The translations under genes and the position numbers were made by a program. From Azolla caroliniana (taxonomy: Eukaryota > Polypodiophyta), in the NCBI GenBank assembly GCA_043228905.1, contig JBHGNT010000020.1:7192001-7256000 (forward strand): a stretch of DNA of 64,000 nt, in the 5' to 3' direction. Below the pieces are notes generated by a model. It saw nothing but the letters and a program-made list of their open reading frames with translations. It was not told the DNA's origin and did no database searches. Below, piece by piece: positions 21,207 through 30,981 of the stretch (its first letter is position 1; every line of letters starts with the position of its first letter).

Positions 21207-22078
21207 CAGTTGTTGAAAAATAGAAGTCCAAACACCATGAATACAACATATTCAACGTTTATAACGGCCATGTATTTTCTTGTTCACCTTCGATCTCTTC
21301 TATCTAATTTAGCACAAACATAACCCTTGGAAAGCCTACGACTAGAGATTTGTTAGTGGTCAGTTATAGTAGAACCAAAATAGATAGATTCGTACATATG
21401 AAGAAAGTGACTGAGGAGAGGGGTAGAAGAAGAAGAAGATAGTTTGGTTGTGTTGTTGCACACTATATAAGCATGGGAATTTGCCAAAAATATAACCCTA
21501 GGAAAACCAACAAATAAAGCTTCTTACTTGTCATATTTAACAATTTTAGTTTGGAAATCGGTAACAAAATCGACGATAGAAATTTATAATTGTGCGATAG
21601 TTAAATGTTTGCCAATATAATTGCCTTCTTTTCTAAGGAGAATAATATTAGAGGTATTATGTGAAATAATGGCCAATCTTCCATCTATTAGAAATGTAAT
21701 TTGGCATGAACATCAGGCTCTAAAAGACTTTGAAGCACTTGAAATGAGCCTCGTTACGAGATATACAAAATTTAATTTAGTAATATGTAATAGAAACGAT
21801 GAGATTAATTAAGAATCATGAGGTGTCAATTTAAACATACTCGGTATGCATTACGGTTCTCATATTGTGTTCTTTATGTTTGATCTCTTCAATCGGCTGA
21901 GTTTTGGTTTTGCCTCTTGTTCTTGGAAAATCTTCTTTATCGTAGACCGATAGAATGTAAAGATTACAACATTAAACCATTAATTCCTCACATCTTTATT
22001 GTTTATAATTGCCTTGTTGTCCTAGGAGAATAATATTACAAATATTATTTCCAATATTCTATCGTTCAAAATACGTGT

Positions 22079-22158
22079 TGACAACTATTGGATTTGAACC
22101 CATGCCCTTGCGGATTGGAGCCTAAATCCAATGCCTTAGACCGCTCGGCCAAATTCTC
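22079..22158 (-). tRNA. tRNA-Leu(UAG)-like, unit 2
   Basis: 80 nt. The anticodon arm TTGGA-TTTAGGC-TCCAA gives UAG. The D arm GGCCGAGCGGTCTAAGGC and T loop TTCAAAT are intact. One mismatch in the acceptor stem (AATTCTC in place of AATTGTC on the plus strand) and one in the T stem make function doubtful. Confidence 0.55.
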
Positions 22159-22872
22159 CTGTTGTTGAATAATGGAAGTCCAAACACCATGAATACAACA
22201 TATTCAACGTTTCTAACGGGCCATGTATTTTCTTGCTCACCTTCGATCTCTTCTATCTAATCTAGCACAAACATAATAACCCTTGGAAAGCCTATGACTA
22301 AAGATTTGTTAGCGGTCAGTTATACTAGAACCCAAAATAGATACATTCGTACACATGAAGTGACTGAGGAGAGGGGTAGAAGAAGAAGAAGACAGTTTGG
22401 TTGTGTTGTTGCAAACCATATGAGCATGGGAATTTGCCAAAAATATAACCCTACGAAAACCAATAAATAAAGCTTCTTACTTGTCATATTTATCAAATTT
22501 AGTTTGGAAATCGGTAACAAAAGTGACGATAGAAATTTATAATTCTGCGATAATCAAATGTTTGCCAATATAATTGCCTTCTTTTCTAAGGAGAATAATA
22601 TTAGAGTTATTATGTGAAATAATTGCCAATTTTCCATCTATTAGAAATGTAATTTGGTAAGAACATCAGCCTCTAAAAGACTTTGAAGCACTTGAAATGA
22701 GCTTCGTTATGAGATATACGAAATTTAATTTTTTAATATGTAATAGAAGCGATGAGATTAATTAAGAATCATGCGGTGTCAATTTAAACATACTCAGTAT
22801 GCATTACGGTTCTCATATTGTGTTCTTTATGTTTGATCTCTTCAATCGGTTGAGTTTTTGTTTTGGTTTTGC

Positions 22873-23764
22873 CTCTTGTTCCTCTCTTCCCATTCTTGTC
22901 CTTGTGTCCTTTGGGCTTCAGTGGTTGTAGCTTGATCGATTTTAGATTGAGCATGCTCTCCGCTCACTATACCCCACAAGCCTTTGCCCATTAGGCAATT
23001 GGTCATTCTAAACTTGCATATAGGGTAGTTATCTTTATCCAATTTCTCTACGTGTTGACCCAACTTAGCCATTCAAAATATATCGAAAATAATGAGCGTT
23101 ACCTCTAATAATTGTGTAGTTCTTTACTCTTATTTCGTGAATCTCCCCATTTCTCTTTAGTTCTTCTTGGTTTTCTTCAACTCGAGGATTGTTGATGAAT
23201 CTTTTTCACCAGCCAAGCTCTGATACCAATTGTGGAGAATTTGTCATCCTATTCACAGTAAGAAGCGTATAGTGAACCGTTGTAGGTCCAATACATGGAC
23301 AAACACCTTTCACTCTCAGGTTGATAACTCCAATAATATGATGAATTTGAGGCTGCAATTTTATACACAGAACGAGCTTTCCAAAGAGTGTTTAAACATA
23401 AGATTTGATACAAAAGAGACCATGAGAGAGAGACTAACAATGTATATCATTGACAATGTATAGAACTTCTCACTAACATATGACACTCAAGGTATTCCTC
23501 TTGCTCTCCTCTTTTCTATGTGTATAGAACTCATTTTATACCTATTTATACCTTATGTTTATGCTAGCTACTTACAACTTGACTCACCTATTAGATGCCA
23601 CTTTTGTAGCAACTGATTTTGTGTCTAATTCTCACCTACCACATATATATTTAGCCATTATAGGTTATTCACTATAGTCTTTAGATAGATATTTACCATA
23701 CAACTTTATAAACATAAACAATCATAGCTCATGTGAATTTGAGCTTGTACATTTATCTCTAACA
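22873..23764 (-). mobile_element. Copia C2, 5'-end fragment (gag start, PBS and full 5' LTR)
   Basis: Minus strand: LTR 23764-23231 (534 bp, TG...CA), PBS TGGTATCAGAGC at about 23228-23217, and gag start MAKLGQHVEKLDKDNYPICKF at 23072, running to about 22880. There gag changes to tandem-repeat sequence across the shared letters TTCCT. Nothing downstream of the gag N-terminus is present. Confidence 0.85.
23231..23764 (-). repeat. 5' LTR of copia C2
   Basis: Complete LTR matching 15347-15904 with small deletions. Its outer end is followed by GTTCT and then relic D integrase sequence. Confidence 0.85.
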
Positions 23765-24187
23765 GTTCTCCCAATCGGCTATTGTTTTTACTTCCATGAA
23801 GACAATATCTCAGCTCCTATTCACCTTCTAGTCAATTAGGTCCCATAGCCAAGAGTCGAATTCGTCGTCACCGTAGTTTAGATATATGCATGGCCGAGAT
23901 TTCGGATCTACTTTTCCCCTTAGGTCCTTAGGAACATGGACATAGGCAAGACAATCGAACACCCTCAAGTGTCGGTATGATATGTCCTTGCCGGTCCAGA
24001 CCCTTTGTGGAACATATCCATCCAACGGTGCTGAGGGTGATTTATTTGTCAGATACAGTGTTGTCATAAGTGCCTCATCCTAGAACGTCTTGGATAACTT
24101 TGCATGTGCTAGCATACTTTGAAACCTTTCCATAATGGTTTGGCTCATCCTCTCGGCCAGCCCGTTGAGCTTTGGCGTTGAGTTCAG
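23765..24187 (-). pseudogene. Copia relic D, integrase fragment
   Basis: Minus-strand translation reads LNGLAERMSQTIMERFQSMLAHAKLSKTF, then LYLTNKSPSAPLDGYVPQRVWTGKDISYRHLRVF and SRPCIYLNYGDDEFDSW, parallel to copia B integrase at about 11795-12110. It carries stops (after LSKTF and LID). The left edge is copia C2 and the right edge is relic X. With 14703-15160 and 9245-9289 it makes up a single older copia element interrupted twice. Confidence 0.8.
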
Positions 24188-25345
24188 CAGTACTATTGAC
24201 TGCCTTGGACGACCAAGTGGGAAATGTCGAGAAGAAGAAAAGACAAAGGGACGGTTGCGGCAAGCAAAGAAGACGGGTGGGGCCATAGCATAATAAAGAG
24301 GGAGTAACCGTCGTTGCATAGGAACAACCGAAGCGTAATTAATATTTTAAGAAAAAGTAATGGTTCACACTCCGTGCGTAACTGCCCATGGCCCTCTATA
24401 TATAGGGCATGGAAAACTTGTAATAACGAGCGATAATTTTGTATTCAACATCTGCAATATAGTTTCTGATTGATTGACTCCCTATTTTCTCGTAACTGTT
24501 AGTAATTGTTCGTGCGAAGTTTATTTTCTCTGTGTTGAGCCATATACGTTGTGTGTGCTAGGGCGTAAGAAGTCGGTTGTAGCCGTCTTCCTAATCTTCA
24601 CAGTCTCCACAATTAAGTCAACACTTATGAGTCCAAGTGTATAGTCACCCATATCACGGTTATGACGAAGCCGAACCCCGAAGGACTGGGAACTCGATGC
24701 AGTGGCACCGTGACTAGTAACACTTTTGGCACGCCCAAAGATTTGTGACAAACATAGTTGAACATCGGGGAATGGGTGTCGTCTAGCTGTAGAGGCAGCA
24801 AAGAAGCAAATCACAAAGGTAAACCCCTAACTCGGGTAGAATCTGAAAAGGCAGCAAAGTTTCCTGTGGAGAAGTCACGCCTTGATAACCTCTTACCGTT
24901 GTTGTGTTTTTCTGCATGTATGTGTAGAAACGGGGCAGGACCATGGGGGTCTTGAACCACGGAGTCGAACACAGAGGAAGGAATGGGCAAGTGGAGCCTA
25001 CCGACTGCCTCCACTTGCACGTGACCTCAGAAGATCCTAACGTTGCTCGGACACAACAAACACATAACAGATCAGAACGGAAAAGATGGGGGAGAAAACA
25101 CAAAGTCAGAACAACGAGTTTTGATTCAATTAGGCGTAGAACACATAGTGAATACAACAGGCCACAACCTGGGAGGGTCTCTAAGCTCAAGAGACAAGCA
25201 CAAACAGAATGATGATCCTCTAGTCGAGAGAATGCGGGCCTACAACGCGAGCAGAGGATTAACCTTCTTGTTCCTCAGTATCGAGCACAAAACCCCACCA
25301 AATCTCTCATCCCTAAAACTATTCGAGGTCTCCCCTTTTATTCTT
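24188..25345 (+). mobile_element. Relic X, right copy (without solo LTR and gypsy A)
   Basis: Homologous to 13-854 plus 8930-9147. It supplies the empty site for solo LTR S (CATAATAAAGAG at about 24290) and for gypsy A (ATCACGGTTATG at about 24655). A TATA-like TATATATA is at 24397-24404, the TTTGGCACGC motif near 24726, and a gag-like start near 24745. From about 24900 to 25345 the sequence has no match in the left copy and no recognised domain; short open frames there look accidental. Confidence 0.5.
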
Positions 25346-26600
25346 GTTTCGATATAAATTTATAATTGTGTGATAATGAGATGTTTGTCAGTATAATTGC
25401 CATATTTTCTAAGGAGAATAATATTACAATTATTATGTGAAATTATCTCCAATCTTCGATTTATTAGCAACGCAATTTGGCACAAACATAAACCTCTGAA
25501 AGCCCTTGAAGCACTTCAAACAAGCTTCGTTACGAGATATAGAAAATTTAATTTGGTAATATGTAATAGAAGCGATGAGATTAATTAAGAATCGTGTGTT
25601 GTCAATCTAAACATACTCAATATGCATTACGGTTCTCATATTGTGTTCGATCACATCAATCGGCTGAGTTTTGGTTTTGCCTCTTGTTCCTGGAAAATAT
25701 TATTTATTGTAGATTGATAGAATGTAAAGATTACAATATTAAATCATGAATTCCTCACATGCTTATTGTTTATAATTGCCTTGTTGTACTAGAAAATAAT
25801 ATTACAATGATTATGAGAAAACAAAGCAATAAAGCTTCTTACTTGTCATATTTACCAAATTTAGTTTGGAAATCGGTAACAAAAGACACGATATAAATTT
25901 ATAATTGCGCGATAATCATATGTTTTTAGTTATAATTGCCAATCTTCGATCTATTAGCAACGCAATTTGGCAAAAACATAAGCCTCTGAAATTCCTTTAA
26001 GCACTTGAAATGAGCTTCGTTATGAGATATACAAAATTTAATTTGGTAATATGTAATAGAAGTGATGAGATTAATTAAGAATGGTGTGTTGTCAATCTAA
26101 GCATACTCAATATGCATTATGGTTGTTGTATTGTGTTCTTTATGTTCGATCTCTTGATTCGGCTTAGTTTTGGTTTTGCCTGTTGTTCCTAAAAAATCTT
26201 ATTTATCGTATTTCGATAGAATGTAAGGACTAGAACATTAAATCTTGAATTCCTCACTGGCTTATTGTTTATAATTGCCTTGTTGTCCTAGCAGAAAAAT
26301 ATTACAATTATTATGGGAAATTATTTGCAATCTTCTTTCTTTTGAAATAAGCAATGACAACTATGGGATTTGCCTCTTCTTCCTGGAAAATCTTATTTAT
26401 CTAATTTATCGTATATCGATAGAAGGTAAAGATTACAATATTAAACCATGAATTCCTCACATGCTTATTTATCGATAGAATGTAAAGATTACAATGTTAA
26501 ACCATGAATTCCTCACATGCTTATTGTTTATAATTGCCTTGTTTTCCTAGGAAAATAATATTACAATTATTTCCAATCTTCTATCTTTCGAAATAACCAA

Positions 26601-26680
26601 TGACAACTATGGGATTTGAACCCATGCCCTTGAAAATTGGAACCTAAATCCAACACCTTAGACCACTTGGCCAAATTGTC
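26601..26680 (-). tRNA. tRNA-Leu(UAG)-like, best-preserved copy
   Basis: 80 nt. Acceptor strands GACAATT and AGTTGTC pair fully with one G-U; discriminator A; A box TGGCCAAGTGG; anticodon arm TTGGA-TTTAGGT-TCCAA (UAG); a variable arm typical of a class II tRNA; T arm ATGGG-TTCAAAT-CCCAT; B box GGTTCAAATCC. No CCA is encoded, as expected for a nuclear gene. No clear run of four T follows on the minus strand, so transcription termination is uncertain. It sits inside a tandem-repeat unit. Confidence 0.65.
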
Positions 26681-27576
26681 CAATTGTTGAGTAATGGAAG
26701 TCCAAACACCATGAATTCAATATATTCAACGTTTATTATGGCTCATGTATTTTCTTTTTCATCTTCGATCTCTTCAGTCTAATTTAGCACAAACATAAGC
26801 CTTGGAAAGCCTATGACTAGAGCTTTGTTCCTGGTCAGATACACTAGAACCAAAATAGATAGATTCATACACATGAAGAATGTGACTAAGGAGAGGGGTA
26901 GAAGAAGTAGAAGAGAGTTTGGTTGTGTTGTTGCGCTCTCTATCAGCATGGGAATTTGCCACAAATATAAGCCTAGGAAAATAAAGCAATAAAGCTTCTT
27001 AGTTGTCATATTTACCAAATTTAGTTTGGAAATCGGTAACAAAAGAGACGATATATATTTATAATTGTGCAATAATAAGATGTTTGTAGTTATAATTTCC
27101 AATCTTCGATCTATTAGCAACCTACTTTGGCACAAACATAAGCCTCTGAAATCCCTTGAACCACTTAAAACATAAGCCTTGTCATCTTCAATCTCTTCTA
27201 TCTAATTTAGCACAAACATAAGCCTTTGAAAGCCTATGACTAGAGCTTTGTTAGTGGTCAGTTATACTAGAACCAAAAAAGATAGATTCATACACATTAA
27301 GAATCACGCGGTGTCAATTTAAACATACTCAGTATGCATTACGGTTCTCATATTGTGTTCTTTATGTTCGATCTCTTCACTCGATTGAGTTTTGGTTTTG
27401 TCTGTTCTCCTTGGAAAATCTTATTTATCATTGATCGATAGAATGTAAAGATTTCAATATTAAACCATGAATTCCTCACATACTTATTATTTATAATTTC
27501 CTTATTTTTCTCGGAGAATAATATTACAAATATTTTGGGAAACTATTTCCAATCTTCTATCTTTTGAAATAATAAA

Positions 27577-27655
27577 TGGCAATTATGGGACTTGAACCCA
27601 TGCCTTCCAAATTGTAACCAAAATCCAACGCCTTAGACCACTTTGCCAAATGGTC
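27577..27655 (-). pseudogene. tRNA-Leu-like pseudogene, 27.6-kb unit
   Basis: A and B box regions persist, but the anticodon loop reads TTTTGGT and the variable arm is shortened. Same subtype as 40915-40993. Confidence 0.6.
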
Positions 27656-28670
27656 CAGTTGTTGAAAAATGGAAGTCCAAACATCATGAATTCAATATAT
27701 TCAACGTTTATTACGGGGCATGTATTGTCTTTGTCATCTTCGATCTCTTCTATCTAATTTAGCACAAACATAAGCCATGGAAAGCCTATCACTAGAAGTT
27801 TGTTGCCGGTTAGATATAATAGAACCAAAATAGATAGATTGATACACATGAAGAAAGTGACTGAGGAGAAGGGTAGAAGAAGAAGAAGAGAGTTTGGTTG
27901 TGTCGTTGCGCTCTCTATCACCATGAGAATTTGCCACAAATATAAGCCTAGGAAAACAAACCGATCAAGCCTCTTAATTGTCATATTTACCAAATTTAGT
28001 TTGCAAATCGGTTACAAAAGCGACGATATAAATTTATAATTGTGCGATAATCAGATGTTTGTAGTTATAATTGCCTTGTTTTCTTAGGAGAATCATATTA
28101 CAATTGTTATGTGAAATTATTTCCAATCTTCCATCTATTAGAAATGAAATTTGGCACAAACATAAGCCACTCAAAAGCCCTTGAAGCACATGAAACGAGC
28201 TTCGTTACGAGATATAGAAAATTTACTTTTGTAATATGTAATAGAAGTGATGAGATTAATTAAGAATCGTGTGTTATCAATCTATATATACTCAGTATGC
28301 ATTATGGGTTTAGGGTTTAATCTCTTCAATCGGCTGAGTTTTGGTTTTGCTTCTTGTTCCTAGAAAATCTTATTTATCGTAGATCGATAGAATGTAAAGA
28401 TTACAATATGAAACCATGAATTCCGCGCATGCTTATTGTTTATAATTGCCTTTTTGTCCTAGGAGAATAGTATTACAATTATGATGGGAAATTATTTCCA
28501 ATGTTCTATCTTTCGAAATAAGCAATGACAACTATGGGATATACAAAATTTAATTTGCTAATATCTAATAGAAACAAAGAGATTAATTAACAATCGTCAG
28601 TTGTCAATCTAAACATACTCAATATGCATTATGGTTCTCATATTGTGTTCTTTATGTTCGAAATATGGAA

Positions 28671-28750
28671 TGACAACTCGGGGATCTGAACCTATGCCCT
28701 TCTAGATTGGAGTTTAAACCTATATCCTTAGACCACTCGACCAAATTGTC
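28671..28750 (-). pseudogene. tRNA-Leu-like pseudogene, 28.7-kb partial unit
   Basis: Loop reads TTTAAAC, the anticodon stem is mismatched, and the T arm is damaged (GGTTCAGATCC). It is only about 305 bp from the next copy, so the units here are fragmentary. Confidence 0.6.
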
Positions 28751-28977
28751 CAGTTGTTCTTTATGTTTGATCTCTTCAATCGGCTGAGTTTTGGTTTTTC
28801 CTCTTGTTCCTGGAAAAAATCTTATTTATCGTAGATTGATAGAATGTAAAGATTACAATATTAAACCATGAATTCTGCACATGCTTATTGTTTATAATTG
28901 CCTTGTTGTCCTAGGAGAATTATATTACAATTATGATGGGAAATTATTTCCAATGTTCTATCTTTCAAAATAAGTAA

Positions 28978-29056
28978 TGACAACTATGGGATTTGAACCC
29001 ATGCCCTTGCAGATTGGAGCCTAAATCCAACGCCTTAGACCGTTCGGCAAATTGTC
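28978..29056 (-). tRNA. tRNA-Leu(UAG)-like with one-base D-arm deletion
   Basis: Anticodon arm TTGGA-TTTAGGC-TCCAA (UAG), perfect T arm and acceptor stem, but one G is lost from the D arm (TTGCCGAACGG in place of TTGGCCGAGTGG). Probably not functional. Confidence 0.5.
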
Positions 29057-29441
29057 CAATTGTGGAATAATATATTAAAACCATGAATAGAATATATTCA
29101 ATGTTCATAACGGGCCATGTATTTTCTTGTTAATCTTTGATCTCTTGTATCCAATTTAGCGCAAACGTAACCCTTGGAAAGCCTATGACTAGAGCTTTGT
29201 TACTAGTTAGTTATACTTGAACCAAAATACATAGATTCATACACATGAAGAAAATGACTAAGGAGAGGGATAGAAGAAGAAGAAGACAGTTTGGTTGTGT
29301 TGTTGCACACTATATCAGCATGGGAATTTTCCACAAATATAACCCTAGTAAAACCAACAAATAAAGCTTCGAACATAGGAGAATAATATTACAATTATAA
29401 TGGGAAATTATTTCCAACCTTCTATCTTTTGAAATAAGCAA

Positions 29442-29521
29442 GGACAACTATGAGATTTGAGCCCATGCCCTTGCGGATTGGAGACTAAATCCAACGCCTT
29501 AAACCACTCAGCCAAATTGTC
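29442..29521 (-). pseudogene. tRNA-Leu(UAG)-like pseudogene, 29.5-kb unit
   Basis: UAG loop TTTAGTC kept. Substitutions in the B box (GGCTCAAATCT) and D arm (GTTTAAGG) weaken it. Confidence 0.55.
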
Positions 29522-30202
29522 GAGTTGTATTCAACGTTTATTGCGGGCCATGTATTTTCTTTTTCATCTTCGATCTCTTCTATCTAATTTAGCACAAACA
29601 TAAGCGTTGGAAAGCCTATGACTAGAGCTTTGTTCTTGGTCAGATACACTAGAACCAAAATAGATAGATTCATACACATGAAGAAAGTGACTAAGGAGAG
29701 GGGTAGAAGAAGAAGAAGAGAGTTTGGATTGGTTGTTGCGCTCTCTATCAGCATGGGAATTTGCCACAAATATAAGCCTAGGAAAATAAAGCAATAAAAC
29801 TTCTTAGTTGTCATATTTAGCAAATTTAGTTTGGTAATCGGTAACAAAAGAGATTATATAAATTTATAATTGTGCGATAATAAGATTTGTGGTGTTATAA
29901 TTTCATTGTTTTCTTAGGAGAATGATATGACAGTTATTATGTGAAATTATTTTCAATCTTCAATCTATTAGAAACATACTTTGGCACAAACATAAGCCTA
30001 TGAAAGCCCTTGAAGTACTTGAAATGAGCTTCGTTACGAGATATACAAAATTTATGATGGATCGATAGAATATAAAGATTAAAATATTAAACCATGAATT
30101 CCTGACATGCTTTGTATTTATAATTGCCTTGTTGTCCTAGGAGAATAATATTACATTTATTATGGGAGATTATTTGCAATCTTCTATCTATTGAAATAAG
30201 CA

Positions 30203-30282
30203 AGAACAAAGTGGGATTTGAACCCATGCCCTTCTATATTGGAACCTAAATTCATTGCCTTAGACCACTCGGTGAAATTGTC
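30203..30282 (-). pseudogene. tRNA-Leu(UAG)-like pseudogene, 30.2-kb unit
   Basis: UAG loop kept. The acceptor 3' strand (ACTTTGTTC) and the D arm (TCACCGAGTGG) are altered. Confidence 0.55.
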
Positions 30283-30499
30283 GAGTTATTGAGCAATAGA
30301 AGTCCAAACACGATGAAATCATTATATTCAACGTTTATTGCGGGCTATGTATTGTCTTTTTAATCTTGAATCTTTGTATCTAATATATCACAAACATGAG
30401 CCTTGGAAAGCCTATGACTACAACTTTGTTACTAGTCGGATATTCTGCAACCAAATAGATAGATTCATACACATGAAGAAAGTGACTGAGGAGAGGGAT

Positions 30500-30911
30500 T
30501 GTTACTCCTAAGTGCTGGACAATAGCCTAACACAGGGTGTCTACGGAAGACACTTCACCAAAGGGTGTTACGGTGAGATAGAGCTAGACCGACGATTAAT
30601 CAGACCTATATCAGTTACTTAAGCAACATATCATGAATCTTAATACACGCGTAAGATATAAAGTAATTAGCACAAAACGACAATCAATACACAGAGACTA
30701 CACAATAGAGCTTTATTAATTATCCATCGTCATTTACAATGTAACCGGGCCTTTTTATAGATCACCGGCTCTGCATACAAAACGGTGCCAATCGGCACAC
30801 TAATATGAACCGGTCCAGGACCGGATCGGCATACCGATTCTGGTCCGTCCGTCCACTTGTCAAAATATACTTAATTACTTAATATCCTAATAATAATCCT
30901 GCCCTTTCACA
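30500..30911 (-). repeat. 3' LTR of gypsy K
   Basis: 412 bp. On the minus strand it runs TGTGAAAGGGCAGG...TTAGGAGTAACA. A TATA-like TATAAAAAGG is at about 30754-30763 (minus). It is preceded on the minus strand by a purine tract GGAGTGGGGGACAG. No second LTR is present, so boundaries rest on the TG/CA ends and the switch to tandem-repeat sequence at 30499. Confidence 0.75.
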
Positions 30912-30981
30912 TTCTGGACTGTCCCCCACTCCTTGCCGGCTGGCTAACACATGGCACGCCCATGGGACAGTACCTTGTACA

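Larger units (their letters stand above)
20741..22872. repeat. tRNA-Leu tandem repeat, block 1 (about two units)
   Basis: About two copies of a unit of roughly 950-1,050 bp. Landmarks recur about 950 bp apart: the AGAAGAAGAAGA purine run (about 21430, 22385), CATACTCAGTATGCAT-type motifs, TTATTTATCGTAGATCGATAGAATG, and a minus-strand tRNA-Leu-like sequence (21127-21206, 22079-22158). Short frames recurring on the minus strand are by-products of the unit. The block is bounded by truncated copia C1 on the left and C2 gag on the right. Confidence 0.85.
25346..30499. repeat. tRNA-Leu tandem repeat, block 2 (about five units, some partial)
   Basis: Same unit as at 20741-22872. The AGAAGAAGAAGA landmark occurs at about 26905, 27880, 29275 and 29710, and tRNA-Leu-like sequences at 26601, 27577, 28671, 28978, 29442 and 30203. 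Spacings of about 970 bp mark full units, and 300-475 bp mark partial units or internal deletions. Each unit contains two diverged copies of a segment of about 90 bp (TTGCCTTGTTGTCCTAGGAG to CCAATCTTCTATCT). Gypsy K enters at 30500. Confidence 0.85.

Noticed and set aside
24900-25345. Overlapping open frames on both strands near the end of relic X (up to 135 codons)
   Set aside because: No recognised motif, frames overlap on opposite strands, and the other X copy does not conserve them.
27577-27655. TTG-containing anticodon loop as a possible tRNA-Gln
   Set aside because: The rest of the molecule is leucine-type with a long variable arm. This and 40915-40993 are simply decayed members of the Leu(UAG) set.
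26779-29847. Recurring minus-strand frames such as LYLWQIPMLIESATTQPNSLLLLLPLS in each tandem-repeat unit
   Set aside because: They are the same stretch of the repeat translated each time. Frames shift between units, there is no common start, and the hydrophobic look comes from the AGAAGAAGAAGA run read in reverse.
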